64,000 nt of DNA from positions 1 to 64,000 of the forward strand of contig PLBE01000221.1 of the NCBI GenBank assembly GCA_003134435.1. The letters run 5' to 3'. Of this stretch, positions 16,806 through 25,735 are shown one piece after another; positions within the stretch are counted from its first letter, which is position 1; every line of letters begins with the position of its first letter. The DNA is from Acidobacteriaceae bacterium. GTDB taxonomy: Bacteria; Acidobacteriota; Terriglobia; Terriglobales; Acidobacteriaceae. The notes beneath the pieces were generated by a model. The model searched no databases. It worked only from the letters and a program-made list of their open reading frames with translations, and had not been told where the DNA came from. The position numbers were made by a program, and so were the translations under genes.

Positions 16806-17522
16806 TTATGCGTCCACTGCAGGAAATGCCGGCAGCGGCTCAATTCTATGCAAGCCACATTCCGTCTTGTTCGAGCCCGACCAGCGGCCCGCTCTGGGAT
16901 CTTCCCCGGGCAGGACCGCACGCGTGCAATGGATGCAGCCTATGCTGGGATAGTTTTTATCGTGCAGCGAGTTGTAGGGTACGTCGTGTTCGAGGAGATA
17001 CTGCCAAACTTGTTGCGAATTCCAGTCGGCAACCGGATTCAGCTTCACCAAACCGGACTTTTCGTCCATCTCAATTTTGCGGGCGCTCTGCCGGGCGGCG
17101 GTCTGATCGCGGCGAATGCTGGTGATCCATGCGCTCAGTCCACTAAGTTTGCGGCGGAGCGGCTCAACCTTGCGCAGGTTGCAGCATTGATCGGGATTGC
17201 GGGCCCAGAGTGCGGCACCGTGAACTCGCTCCTGCTCTTCCGGCGGCAGCAGCGAAAAGACGCGCTCAACTCTGATTTCATATTTCTGCTCGATCCTGTC
17301 CATCAAGCTGTAGGTCTCCGGAAACAGAAATTCGGTGTCCAGCGTAAATACGCGAAACTTCTTGCGCAACCGTGACGCCATATCAATCAGCACCATGCCT
17401 TCTGCGCCGAAGGCCGACGCAATAGCCACGCTGTCTCCAAAGGTTTCAAAGGCCCAGGCCAGCACCTGTTGCGGACTCCAACTCTCGGCAATCAAACGAA
17501 TTTCCGCGATCTGGTCGTTCAT
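16806..17522 (-). CDS. cysH: Adenylyl-sulfate (APS) reductase, assimilatory, 4Fe-4S type
   Basis: A 238-residue cytoplasmic reductase that makes sulfite from APS using thioredoxin. The PP-loop-type nucleotide fold opens with SVAIASAFGAEGMVLIDM. The cysteine pairs CC (NPDQCCNLRK, about 115) and CIHC (about 203) mark the [4Fe-4S] form that prefers APS over PAPS. The catalytic ECGLH box is at the C-terminus. ATG 17522 has AAGGAG eight bases upstream and overlaps the cobA stop as ATGA; a GTG nine bases earlier lies inside the Shine-Dalgarno and is rejected. It is the last gene of the four-gene sulfur operon. Confidence 0.93.
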   Translation of the reverse strand: MNDQIAEIRLIAESWSPQQVLAWAFETFGDSVAIASAFGAEGMVLIDMASRLRKKFRVFTLDTEFLFPETYSLMDRIEQKYEIRVERVFSLLPPEEQERVHGAALWARNPDQCCNLRKVEPLRRKLSGLSAWITSIRRDQTAARQSARKIEMDEKSGLVKLNPVADWNSQQVWQYLLEHDVPYNSLHDKNYPSIGCIHCTRAVLPGEDPRAGRWSGSNKTECGLHRIEPLPAFPAVDA

Positions 17523-18388
17523 GCAATCCACTCCTTAGCCGCACGGGGCGGCCATGGCGAGCGGGGAAACATCTTGCCGAGACGCGCGGGCAAGCCTTTG
17601 TCTCTGAACTCGATTTCTGGGATCGCCAATCCATCGACCACCGCGGCCGGATTGGCCAGGCGCACCACCTCGCCTACGACCAGCAAGGTTGGAGACGCGA
17701 CTCGCGGCATGCGGGGAAGATCCCACACCGTGGCTCGCTCGACTTTCTGATACTGAGTGGTGGCGCGAGAAACCACAACGCACGGAGTCTCAGGACTAAC
17801 TCCCGCTGACGTCAGCCGCAGCGCAACATCCGAATAATCCGGCCCGGGCATATAGATGACGAGCGTCGCTCCACTGGCAGCCAACTTGCTCCAGTCAGCG
17901 CCACATTTCTCGGAAGCGCATGGTTCACCAGTTCGCGATCTGGACGCTCGATGGGCGGTAAGGAAAACAACCGCGTCTGACGCGCGACGATGTGTGAGCG
18001 GAATCTGGGCGGCGGCGGCCGCACCGAGGGCCGATGTCACTCCCGGCACGATCTCGAAAGGAATGCGGTTTCGGCGCAGGAACTCGATCTCTTCCCCGGC
18101 GCGCCCGAAAATCAGCGGATCACCGCCTTTGAGACGAACAACGCCCAGACCCGACTTCGCCAGCGCCACCATCAGACCGTTAATTTCGCCTTGAAGAATT
18201 CTCTTTTTCCCGCAGCGCTTGCCCACGTTGAGAATCTGCGCCGTCGGCGAAATTAGCTTCAGAACCTCCAACGAGACCAGGTCGTCGTGCAAAACCGCTT
18301 CTGCGCCCTGCAGCAGACGCAGCGCCTTCACGGTCAGCAACTCGGAATCACCCGGACCTGCGCCCACCAGATAAACTTTTCCCCTCAT
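17519..18388 (-). CDS. cobA: Uroporphyrinogen-III C-methyltransferase (SUMT)
   Basis: A 289-residue SAM-dependent enzyme that methylates uroporphyrinogen III twice to precorrin-2, the siroheme precursor needed by the sulfite reductase of the same operon. Motifs: VYLVGAGPGDSELLTVKA at the N-terminus, VVRLKGGDPLIFGRAGEE (about 85-102), VPGVTSALGAAAAAQIPLTHR (about 115-135) and VYMPG-like IYMPG near 175. The frame is open further upstream, but ATG 18388 overlaps the preceding stop as ATGA and starts right at the first strand of the fold. About 40 residues extend past the usual C-terminal end. Confidence 0.93.
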   Translation of the reverse strand: MRGKVYLVGAGPGDSELLTVKALRLLQGAEAVLHDDLVSLEVLKLISPTAQILNVGKRCGKKRILQGEINGLMVALAKSGLGVVRLKGGDPLIFGRAGEEIEFLRRNRIPFEIVPGVTSALGAAAAAQIPLTHRRASDAVVFLTAHRASRSRTGEPCASEKCGADWSKLAASGATLVIYMPGPDYSDVALRLTSAGVSPETPCVVVSRATTQYQKVERATVWDLPRMPRVASPTLLVVGEVVRLANPAAVVDGLAIPEIEFRDKGLPARLGKMFPRSPWPPRAAKEWIA

Positions 18389-19023
18389 GGTCGCCCACCT
18401 TGCGGGTCTATCGCCGCCTTCGCTCTTAATGCCGGGTTTCCAGCTAAATGCGCTTCGACCGCTTCCCTGCTCGCCAGGGACTGCAGCAAATTCCACTTGG
18501 TCTCGAGATCAAGAGCGCTCGCCAGAATCAGCTTTCTGGTCTCGCCAAGTTCCTCCACCCAAGCCGCGTATCCCGCGCTGAACTGTCGTTCCAGTTGGTG
18601 CCGAAGTCTCTGCGCCAGCGATGGACTCCGGCCACCGGTCGAAATCGCTACCTGCAAGCCTCCGCGCCGCACCACTGCGGGATAAAAGAAATCGCAATAC
18701 TCCGGCACATCGACCACGTTGCACAGCACTCCGCGCCGCTGCGCTTCACGATAGATCTGTTCGTTCAAGCGGTTGCAAGACGTTGCCACGACCGCAAGGA
18801 ACTTGCTATCGAGGTCAGATGCCGAAAAGGCTCGCAGTTCCAGATCGATCTTCCCCAGGTCGGACCATTCCCGAACCTGTGGGCTGGCCTCGAGCGCAAC
18901 CACGCGGAGGTGCGCGCCGGTATCCATGAGGCCTCCGATCTTGGGCTCGCCGACCTTCCCCGCACCGACAACCAGGCACTGCCTTCCAGTCAAACGTATG
19001 AACATTGGGAACAGGCTAGTCAC
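18385..19023 (-). CDS. Precorrin-2 dehydrogenase / sirohydrochlorin ferrochelatase (CysG N-terminal type)
   Basis: A 212-residue Met8p/CysG-N-like protein that oxidises precorrin-2 and can insert iron to form siroheme. The NAD-binding loop reads VVGAGKVGEPKI in place of the usual GGGxVAxRK; the later NVVDVPEYCDFFYPAVVRRGGLQVAISTGGRSP block is canonical. I chose GTG 19023: AGGAGG lies five bases upstream, and the codon overlaps the sulfite reductase stop by eight bases. The frame is open to 19047. Its downstream neighbour cobA overlaps by four bases, so the two-protein pathway replaces the fused CysG of enterobacteria. Confidence 0.9.
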   Translation of the reverse strand: MTSLFPMFIRLTGRQCLVVGAGKVGEPKIGGLMDTGAHLRVVALEASPQVREWSDLGKIDLELRAFSASDLDSKFLAVVATSCNRLNEQIYREAQRRGVLCNVVDVPEYCDFFYPAVVRRGGLQVAISTGGRSPSLAQRLRHQLERQFSAGYAAWVEELGETRKLILASALDLETKWNLLQSLASREAVEAHLAGNPALRAKAAIDPQGGRP

Positions 19024-20737
19024 CTTCGCCTCCTGCGGCTCGGGCAATCGCTCCTGCCGTCACCGGCGGCGTATCGCGAGCAACCGCGTCCACCGAACCG
19101 CCCGCTAGAAATTCACGCAACTCTGCGTCCGTGTGCCGGCCAAAAAACTGACGCAGGTTTTCGCCTGGCGAACGCGACGCGAGATAGCGCCTAAGCAATC
19201 TCTCGATTGCATCCGGAACCTCGGTCGCCAGGCAGCGATAGCCGACGGGCCGCGCGGTCGCCTGATGCAAACCGAGCGCCCCGCCGACGCAGAAGTAATA
19301 GGCATCTACAAGATGGCCATCGACTTTCATCTTCTTGCCATCGATGCCAATATCCGCAATCCAGTGCTGGCCACAACTATTCGGGCATCCCGTAACGTGC
19401 AGTTTGAGATGCTGATCGAAGCCCGGCAGGCGTTCTTCGAGTTCTTCGACCAGCCAGCGGGAAAAGCTCTTTGTCTCCGTGATCGCCAGTTTGCAAAATT
19501 CCGTACCGCTGCACGCGACCGTCCCGCGCCAAAATGACGATCCGCCCACGCGCAATCCAACCGCATCCAATTCCCGTGCCAGCGCCTCGGCATGGAACTC
19601 GGGAACATTCACGATGAGCAGGTTCTGCATGTTGCTGGTACGCAGTTCGCCAGCGGCAAAGCGATCCGCCAGATCGGCTGCGACACGCATTTGTTCAGCG
19701 GTAATTCGACCGCGGAGCACCGCCGCGCCCACATAGCGATAGCCCGCTTGCTTTTGCGGATGAATTCCCACGTGGTCACGATAGACATCTTCGGGCAACT
19801 CTTCCTCGACTGCGGCATCGAATCGGAATCCAATCCGAGTCTGGAGTTCATCGAGAAATCTCTCCGCCGTCCATCCATGTCGCAGAAAGAGAAATTTCAG
19901 CCGGGCTCGTTCGCGATGTTCGCGCAATACATCGGAGTCGCGAAACAGTTCGGCAATCCCGAGGACGGCGGGCAAAACCTGGTGCCAGCGGACAAATGCG
20001 TTCAATCGCGCCCCCAGGTAGGGCTCGGTGGAGAGGCCGCCCGCAACCCGCAACGAGAAACCCACCTCGGGCGTTCCGCGGCGCACACGGGTGGTCGCGG
20101 TCAACCCGACATCGTTGATTTCCGGATACGGGCACCACACGCGGCATCCCGTAATCGAGATCTTGAACTTGCGTGGAAGATTGTAGAAGTCGGCATGGCC
20201 GGACAACATGCGCGAAGCTTCGAGCGCCAAAGGCGAAGCGTTACAAATCTCGTCCGCATCCACGCCAGCGACTGGGCAGCCGGTAACATTGCGCGTCACA
20301 TCACCACAGGCGCTGGTGGTGTTCAATCCCACCCGCCTGAGCGCTTCGAGCAAATCCGGTAGCGCCTCGATCGTGACCCAATGCAACTGAATGTTCTGGC
20401 GAACCGTGATGTCGGCAATTCCGTGAGCGTAGCGTTGAGTAAGGTCGGCAATCGTGCGCAGTTGCTCGGAGCGCAAAAAGCCGTTGGGAATCCGAATTCT
20501 GACCATGAAGCAAGGCAGCGCCCGGCCTTCGCCATTCTGCCCTCCGGTGACGCCAGCACCGTCGCCCTGGGTGTAGACTCCCCACCAGCGGAAGTAGGTT
20601 CCTATCCACTCTGGCGGAATGGATGCGAATCCCTCACGGGCGAAACGCCGGATTTCTTCCAGCCCTTCCCACGGATTCTTGGAGCGTTTGAGACGCTCGA
20701 CTCTTTGCGCCTTGGTTTCCTTCCCTGGATCTGTCAT
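19016..20737 (-). CDS. Ferredoxin-dependent sulfite (or nitrite) reductase
   Basis: A 573-residue siroheme/4Fe-4S hemoprotein with the two-fold repeat of the family. The N-terminal half has RWWGVYTQGDG and ITVRQNIQLHW; TTSACGDVTRN follows; cluster ligands are the C-x5-C in VACSGTEFCKLA and the C-x3-C in VTGCPNSCGQHW. The Tyr and Cys of the first two motifs resemble those of sulfite-specific enzymes. Operon mates (siroheme synthesis, APS reductase) make sulfite the likely substrate, giving sulfide for cysteine. ATG 20737 with GGGGGA upstream is preferred to GTG 20770, because the latter lies inside the terminator stem. Expression is probably controlled by the leader attenuator upstream. Confidence 0.9.
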   Translation of the reverse strand: MTDPGKETKAQRVERLKRSKNPWEGLEEIRRFAREGFASIPPEWIGTYFRWWGVYTQGDGAGVTGGQNGEGRALPCFMVRIRIPNGFLRSEQLRTIADLTQRYAHGIADITVRQNIQLHWVTIEALPDLLEALRRVGLNTTSACGDVTRNVTGCPVAGVDADEICNASPLALEASRMLSGHADFYNLPRKFKISITGCRVWCPYPEINDVGLTATTRVRRGTPEVGFSLRVAGGLSTEPYLGARLNAFVRWHQVLPAVLGIAELFRDSDVLREHRERARLKFLFLRHGWTAERFLDELQTRIGFRFDAAVEEELPEDVYRDHVGIHPQKQAGYRYVGAAVLRGRITAEQMRVAADLADRFAAGELRTSNMQNLLIVNVPEFHAEALARELDAVGLRVGGSSFWRGTVACSGTEFCKLAITETKSFSRWLVEELEERLPGFDQHLKLHVTGCPNSCGQHWIADIGIDGKKMKVDGHLVDAYYFCVGGALGLHQATARPVGYRCLATEVPDAIERLLRRYLASRSPGENLRQFFGRHTDAELREFLAGGSVDAVARDTPPVTAGAIARAAGGEGD

Positions 20738-20753
20738 CGCCTGACTGTCCCCC

Positions 20754-20792
20754 AAAAATGAAAAGCCCACCGCCAGTGCTGCTGGCGGTGGG
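20754..20792 (-). terminator. Intrinsic terminator in the leader of the sulfur-assimilation operon
   Basis: On the minus strand the arms CCCACCGCCAG and CTGGCGGTGGG (20792-20782 and 20776-20766) form a perfect 11-bp stem with a five-base loop, followed by CTTTTCATTTTT. It ends 17 bases before the sulfite reductase ATG. Its 5' arm can pair instead with CTGGCGCGGGG at 20848-20838 inside the leader ORF (CTGGCG paired to CGCCAG, two mismatches, GGG to CCC), which would block termination. Confidence 0.85.
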
Positions 20793-20817
20793 TTATAAGT
20801 GCCGGTATTTTAATAAC

Positions 20818-20910
20818 TTACTTCAGGTCGGCAACCTCCCCGCGCCAGCGCACAGCGATGCGACAACAACAACACGCGCACATGCACATAGCGGAGAAAT
20901 TGAGTTTCAT
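20818..20910 (-). CDS. Cysteine-rich leader peptide (attenuator ORF) of the sulfur operon
   Basis: A 30-codon ORF, ATG 20910 to TAA 20818. Residues 8-16 read MCMCACCCC: six cysteine codons in eight positions (9, 11, 13-16), four of them consecutive TGT. The tail is RIAVRWRGEV and seven more residues. Other possible starts are the ATGs at 20889 and 20883. If the promoter at 20921-20950 is right, the transcript begins about three bases before the first ATG, so translation would be leaderless. The ORF ends 26 bases before the terminator stem. Role inferred: a ribosome stalled for lack of Cys-tRNA would leave the antiterminator strand free and let the operon be read; fast translation would let the terminator form. 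Confidence 0.8.
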   Translation of the reverse strand: MKLNFSAMCMCACCCCRIAVRWRGEVADLK

Positions 20911-20920
20911 CCTATTCGGG

Positions 20921-20950
20921 ATTCTAGGTTCCCTGGCTGGCGATGGTCAA
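20921..20950 (-). promoter_or_regulatory. Sigma-70-type promoter of the sulfur operon
   Basis: Minus-strand TTGACC (20950-20945), an 18-base spacer and TAGAAT (20926-20921), each five of six to consensus. The expected start is near 20913, three bases before the leader-peptide ATG at 20910. Confidence 0.6.
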
Positions 20951-21041
20951 CCAACTTCAGCCATTGCCTCGATTGATATTTTCCATTCGATGAATCAATA
21001 TTTCTGCATTGCCATTCTCTTGGATTGCGATTCGAAGTACG

Positions 21042-22109
21042 TCATGTCCCGGACGCGGGCGGGCCCGAATCCCGATAATGCTGGGCTGGAACATTGCGCA
21101 ACCACTGCGCGGCAGTTTCGGCGGTGATGTCGCGCTGCGGCATGGCCAACATCTCGTAGCCCACCATGAATTTTCGGATCGTCGCCGAGCGCAGCAACGG
21201 CGGATAAAAATGGGCATGCAGGTGAAACTCCGGATAGTCTCCGCCATCGGTGGGCCGCTGATGAAAACCCATAGTGTAAGGAAACGACGTGCGAAACAGG
21301 TTGTCATAGCGAATCGTCGTCTGTTGGAGAATCTCGGCCAGAGCGGTGCGCTCCTGGTCATGCAATTGATCGATAGCGGAGACGCATCTCCGGCTGATCA
21401 AAAGAATCTCGAAGGGCCAAACTGCCCAGAAAGGCACGAGCGCAACGAAATGATCGTTGCTCGCTACCAGGCGCTCCTGTTTTGCAAGCTCAACTTCCAG
21501 ATAATCACGCAACAGCGTCGTGCCGTGTACCTTCCGGTAGTCACGGAACGCGGTCAGTTCCTTTTCTAATTCATTGGGCAGAGTTTCGTTTGCCCAGATT
21601 TGTCCATGGGGATGAGGGTTGCTGCATCCCATCATGGCTCCACGATTCTCAAAGATCTGCACGGAATGAATGTGTGGATCGCTTGCGAGGATGGAGAATT
21701 CCTCGACCCAGGTATCGACCACCCGGCGCAGTGCGCCGACGCTCATTCGCGACAGGGTGAGGTCGTGCTGGGGCGAGAAGCAAACCACGCGGCAGCGCCC
21801 GGATTCGCTGTGCGCAACCAGCAGGCCTTGCTCTTCAATCTTGCGGGGCGGGGTATCCGGCTTCAGCGCAGCGAAGTCGTTATCGAAAGCGAACGTCCCC
21901 GCGTAGAGAGGATTTTCAACCCCACCAGCCCGCGCATTGCCGGGGCAAAGGTAACAGCTCGGATCGTAACTGGCAGTCGTCTCGGGCGCGATCTCTTCAA
22001 CCTGTCCCTGCCAGGGCCGCTGCGTACGGTGAGGCGACACCAACACCCATTCCCCCGTCAGCGGATTCAAGCGTCGATGCGGCTGCGAAGCCAGATCAGA
22101 GAAGTTCAT
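21042..22109 (-). CDS. galT: Galactose-1-phosphate uridylyltransferase
   Basis: A 355-residue Leloir-pathway enzyme exchanging UMP between UDP-glucose and galactose-1-phosphate. The HIT-type active site [13 protein letters not shown] (about residue 160-175) carries the nucleotide-accepting histidine. The N-terminal [16 protein letters not shown] and the CYLCPGN pair (zinc site) are present, as is a later [12 protein letters not shown] motif. It follows galE by 33 bases and is the last gene of galK-galE-galT. The C-terminus is close to the sulfur operon promoter, about 90 bases away. Confidence 0.95.
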   Translation of the reverse strand: MNFSDLASQPHRRLNPLTGEWVLVSPHRTQRPWQGQVEEIAPETTASYDPSCYLCPGNARAGGVENPLYAGTFAFDNDFAALKPDTPPRKIEEQGLLVAHSESGRCRVVCFSPQHDLTLSRMSVGALRRVVDTWVEEFSILASDPHIHSVQIFENRGAMMGCSNPHPHGQIWANETLPNELEKELTAFRDYRKVHGTTLLRDYLEVELAKQERLVASNDHFVALVPFWAVWPFEILLISRRCVSAIDQLHDQERTALAEILQQTTIRYDNLFRTSFPYTMGFHQRPTDGGDYPEFHLHAHFYPPLLRSATIRKFMVGYEMLAMPQRDITAETAAQWLRNVPAQHYRDSGPPASGT

Positions 22110-22142
22110 GGAATCACTTGGATTCTTGGCGCCGATGCCTTA

Positions 22143-23153
22143 CTACATCCTTCGATTGCCCTCGTATCCATTCGGATGCGCGCGATGCCATTGCCACGCG
22201 CTTTCGACGATCGCGGTCAAATCGTGGAATTTCGGCTGCCATCCCAGTTCGCGTCGAATTTTGTCCGAACTGGCGATTAATACCGCTGGATCCCCTACGC
22301 GGCGCGGCGATTCAACGACCGGAACCGCATGCCCGGAAATCTCTCGCACCACTTCGACCACCTGCCGCACACTGAAACCCTGGCCATTGCCCAGGTTGTA
22401 AATCAGCGGCGTGGAATCCGCCGGGCCGTCCTGCGCCAGTTTTTCGAGAGCCAGCAAGTGCGCGCGCGCCAAGTCGCTGACGTGAATGTAATCGCGGATG
22501 CAAGTTCCGTCGGGCGTGGGATAGTCCGTGCCGAAAATGTTTACGTGATCGGCTCGGCCAAGCGCGACTTGCAAAATCCTTGGGATCAGATGCGACTCCG
22601 GCTGGTGGGCTTCTCCCTGGTCGGGACGGGACGCGCCTGCGGCATTAAAATATCGCAAGCTGGCGTAGCGCAGGCCGTGAATCTGATGCAACCATGCGAG
22701 CATGCGCTCTACCAGCAGCTTCGATTCACCGTATGCGTTGGTTGGACGAAGAGGGTCATCCTCTTCAATGGGCGTACGCTCGGGATTACCGAACAACGCG
22801 GCCGTCGAAGAGAAAACAAAGCGCTTGACCCCGGCCGCCAGCATCGCCTCCAGCAGGGCCAGAGCGTTGGCGGTGTTGTTGCGGAAGAACTGTTCCGGGA
22901 CCTTCATCGATTCGCCCGCTTCGATCAGCGCCGCGAAATGCATGACAGCATCAATCGGGCGGGACTGGAATAGTTGATCGAGCGCAGCTCGATCCGCCAA
23001 ATCACCAACGACCAAGCCCGCATTCTTTGGCACCGCCTGGCGGTGGCCCCGGCTCAGGTTATCGAACACAGTAACCTCGTGTCCGGTCTGCAGCAATTCA
23101 TGAGCCACCACGCTACCGATGTAGCCCGCTCCTCCTGTCACCAGAACTCTCAT
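22143..23153 (-). CDS. galE: UDP-glucose 4-epimerase
   Basis: A 336-residue short-chain-dehydrogenase-type epimerase interconverting UDP-galactose and UDP-glucose. The NAD-binding GGAGYIGS is at residues 7-14 and the catalytic Y-x3-K in YGESK near 150, after the SSTAALFG serine motif. The length is normal. It lies 38 bases after galK and 33 before galT, so all three are probably one transcript. Confidence 0.95.
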   Translation of the reverse strand: MRVLVTGGAGYIGSVVAHELLQTGHEVTVFDNLSRGHRQAVPKNAGLVVGDLADRAALDQLFQSRPIDAVMHFAALIEAGESMKVPEQFFRNNTANALALLEAMLAAGVKRFVFSSTAALFGNPERTPIEEDDPLRPTNAYGESKLLVERMLAWLHQIHGLRYASLRYFNAAGASRPDQGEAHQPESHLIPRILQVALGRADHVNIFGTDYPTPDGTCIRDYIHVSDLARAHLLALEKLAQDGPADSTPLIYNLGNGQGFSVRQVVEVVREISGHAVPVVESPRRVGDPAVLIASSDKIRRELGWQPKFHDLTAIVESAWQWHRAHPNGYEGNRRM

Positions 23154-23191
23154 TCAATTCTGACCATTCCCAGGAAAGATTTGGAGGACTC

Positions 23192-24409
23192 TCAAAACAT
23201 CTGACCGACTCCGTCGGCGGCGTAGCAAACATAGATCTCGGGTTTGCAGCCAGTGGCGCGAGTATAGCCCTCCTGCACGGTTTGCTGAAACGCTTCGACG
23301 CAGGCGCTTTCGACGAGCGCGATGGTACAACCACCAAAACCGCCTCCGGTCATTCGCGTTCCGTAAACACCCTCGGCCTGCCCCGCCAGTTGCACCATCA
23401 AATCGAGTTCCGAGCAGCTCACCTCGAAGTCGTCGCGCAGGCTGCGATGCGATTCCAGCATCAGCTTGCCGAAGGCCGGCAAGTCTCCACTTTCCAGCGC
23501 CGTCGCAGCCTGGCGGACGCGCGCATTTTCACTGATTACGTGATGGCAACGCCGACGGACCACATCGGGCAAGTTGTGCCCGAAGGTATCCAGATCCTCG
23601 GCAGTCACGTCCCGCAAGGCAAGCACGTGGGGCAGACATTTCGAGAGCTCGCGCACACCCGCTTCGCATTCGGCTCGGCGCTGGTTGTATTCGCCCTTGG
23701 CGATGCTGTGTTTGACCATGGTGTTGCAAATCGCAAGGGCGACACCGTCCGGCAGCGGCAACAGGCGATAATCGAGGGAACGGCAATCGAGCATCAGTGC
23801 CTGACCCTGCTTGCCATGACTGGATACAAATTGATCCATGATGCCGCAGCGCGCGCCGACAAACTCGTTTTCGGCCTGCTGACAAAGCAGAGCCAGTTTC
23901 GTCCGGTCAATGCCGGTTCCATTGCACATGGTTCCGCTGGTCTGGTCGGGCCTATGATCGGACGAGTCCAGCAGTGCATATCCGATGGCCACTTCAAGCG
24001 AAGCGGAGGAACTCAACCCCGCCCCCTGCGGTACGTCTCCAACGACCAGCACGTTAGCTCCGACCAGCGTCTTGCCCGCCCGCTCCAGCATTTTCACGAC
24101 CCCGATTACATAATCGCTCCAGTGTCCGGTTCGCGCGACGGGCAAATGATCCAGATCAAGTTCAATATGTTCGGAATAGTTTTCCGAGTAAATCACCAGC
24201 TTCCGGCCTGGACGGGGAGCGATCGAGACCATCGTATGAAACCCGATCGCCGCCGGCATGACAAAACCACTGTTGTAATCGGTGTGTTCGCCGATCAGAT
24301 TGACTCGCCCCGGCGCCTGGTACGTCCGAGAGCCCCCCCCAAAGAGCTGAGAGAACCTCTGCTTCAGAATGGAGGTGCGATTCTCGGCTGTCAATTTCGT
24401 GTTATCCAT
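23192..24409 (-). CDS. galK: Galactokinase
   Basis: A GHMP kinase (405 residues from ATG 24409) that phosphorylates galactose at C1. The signature GRVNLIGEHTDYNSGFVMP is near residues 34-52, the phosphate loop GDVPQGAGLSSSASLE near 125, and the C-terminal GTRMTGGGFGGCTIAL near 340. An alternative ATG at 24445 would add twelve residues; neither start has a clear Shine-Dalgarno, and the shorter one already exceeds the usual N-terminal length before the galactose-binding motif. It opens the galKET operon. Confidence 0.95.
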   Translation of the reverse strand: MDNTKLTAENRTSILKQRFSQLFGGGSRTYQAPGRVNLIGEHTDYNSGFVMPAAIGFHTMVSIAPRPGRKLVIYSENYSEHIELDLDHLPVARTGHWSDYVIGVVKMLERAGKTLVGANVLVVGDVPQGAGLSSSASLEVAIGYALLDSSDHRPDQTSGTMCNGTGIDRTKLALLCQQAENEFVGARCGIMDQFVSSHGKQGQALMLDCRSLDYRLLPLPDGVALAICNTMVKHSIAKGEYNQRRAECEAGVRELSKCLPHVLALRDVTAEDLDTFGHNLPDVVRRRCHHVISENARVRQAATALESGDLPAFGKLMLESHRSLRDDFEVSCSELDLMVQLAGQAEGVYGTRMTGGGFGGCTIALVESACVEAFQQTVQEGYTRATGCKPEIYVCYAADGVGQMF

Positions 24410-24589
24410 GAAGATTAGCCGCAAGCTCAGGTTTGCCAGGGCCATTCAAGCGGGAGCGATTACCTAACCGTGGCGCGTTCATGTTGAAACGGTGAACACT
24501 CAATGGTACCAAGAACGCCGCCCCCTATCGAATCGTTGTGCCCGAGCACCGGGGACCGGATAACATCAACTCGGACACTGCCGGACCTG

Positions 24590-25735
24590 CTAGCGATTAG
24601 CGCCCAAGCGTCGCATAAAAACAATGGTTGTATTCGGGTAATAATGGCTAAGGATTTGCGCGAAATCTGCACCTCCCTTCGCCATTGCCATCGCTCCCGA
24701 CTGGCAGAGCCCGATGCCATGTCCCTGTCCAGTGCCTTCCAGAATGACATGCTCGCCCTGCTTTCGCCTAATGTAAGTATTGCTGGGAGCGGTACCCCAG
24801 CCCAGCCGTCGATTCAGTTGCAATCGTGACGACTCATCGGAATCGCGCAGGGTGGCGGCATTGCGCGCCGAGATTCGGCTCTGCCAACGCGATGGGTGCA
24901 GGCGGCAGTACTTGCAATCAACCGAATAGTAGGGATAGACGCCGGAAGGAAGGCCGAGTTCGAGAGGCGTGCGGGTACGGCCACGGCAACTGCGAGTGTA
25001 CATTGCCGCAAAAGGCTGCGAGTCGTAGGCCAGCACCAGTCCGCGCGTGGCTAGAGCGGCCTCGGCGACGCTGCCGGGACCGGGCGGGTCGCGCAGAAAC
25101 TGACAATGCGTGCTGTCGCAGAAATCGAACTCGGAGTGGCGCCCCTTGCCGGCGACCAAGTAGGAACGAGCCGCAACCGCCTGGGCTTTCAGAGCCTCGA
25201 TCGGCGCTCCGGCTAAGCCTTCGGCCCCCACCACGGAGGCAACCGCGGTTTCGAGATCCATACTGACCACGGCAACGACAACGCCGGAGACCGGCTTTAA
25301 TTCCAGGGTTCCGCGATAGTGGCGCGCGATCTTTCCTGGAACCGAAAGTACAAAACCTGCCGGGCCGCCGTCCCGACCGGTGATGGTCAGTGTGGAAGTA
25401 TGTACAGTGCTGGTTCCGACGCGGACCGCCAGGACGCTCCCGATGGAACGCACCTCGGCGACCTGCACACCAGAACTTCTTTCCAGTACTGAGGTTTGTT
25501 GTTCACTGTGCAAAATGAGCGCGTTGTTGTCCTCCGCACTCACGGTTAGCTCGCGCGGTTCGAACAGACCGAGCACACCGATACGAACGTTCCCGTTTCG
25601 CGGCTCCTGAGTTCGTACGCGCTCGACGCGAGCATCCTCTGCCAACGCTACCGCCAACAGCATCACTCCGCAGGCGATAGCCAGTTTGATGGCACTCTCA
25701 ATTCGTCCGTGCTGTCTTGGCGCATGTCGGCTCAT
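24590..25735 (-). CDS. SpoIID/LytB domain protein, secreted
   Basis: A 381-residue protein with an N-terminal hydrophobic segment (about 16-32) that would export or anchor it. The SpoIID region spans about 140-375: AEGLAGAPIEALKAQAVAARSYLVAGKG, then HCQFLRDP, SVDCKYC, and the closing GTGQGHGIGLCQSGAMAMAKGG with YYPNTTI. SpoIID of Bacillus is a lytic transglycosylase acting on denuded glycans; LytB enhances an amidase. Non-sporulating bacteria carry related proteins of unknown role. Its ATG overlaps the stop of the transpeptidase gene (ATGA), so it is the last gene of the six-gene operon. Confidence 0.85.
   Translation of the reverse strand: MSRHAPRQHGRIESAIKLAIACGVMLLAVALAEDARVERVRTQEPRNGNVRIGVLGLFEPRELTVSAEDNNALILHSEQQTSVLERSSGVQVAEVRSIGSVLAVRVGTSTVHTSTLTITGRDGGPAGFVLSVPGKIARHYRGTLELKPVSGVVVAVVSMDLETAVASVVGAEGLAGAPIEALKAQAVAARSYLVAGKGRHSEFDFCDSTHCQFLRDPPGPGSVAEAALATRGLVLAYDSQPFAAMYTRSCRGRTRTPLELGLPSGVYPYYSVDCKYCRLHPSRWQSRISARNAATLRDSDESSRLQLNRRLGWGTAPSNTYIRRKQGEHVILEGTGQGHGIGLCQSGAMAMAKGGADFAQILSHYYPNTTIVFMRRLGANR

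Noticed and set aside
20738-20770. GTG 20770 as the sulfite reductase start
   Set aside because: It lies inside the terminator stem; ATG 20737 with GGGGGA upstream fits better.
20793-21041. SAM or cobalamin riboswitch before the sulfur operon
   Set aside because: I looked for the conserved cores on the minus strand and saw none; the poly-cysteine ORF explains the leader.
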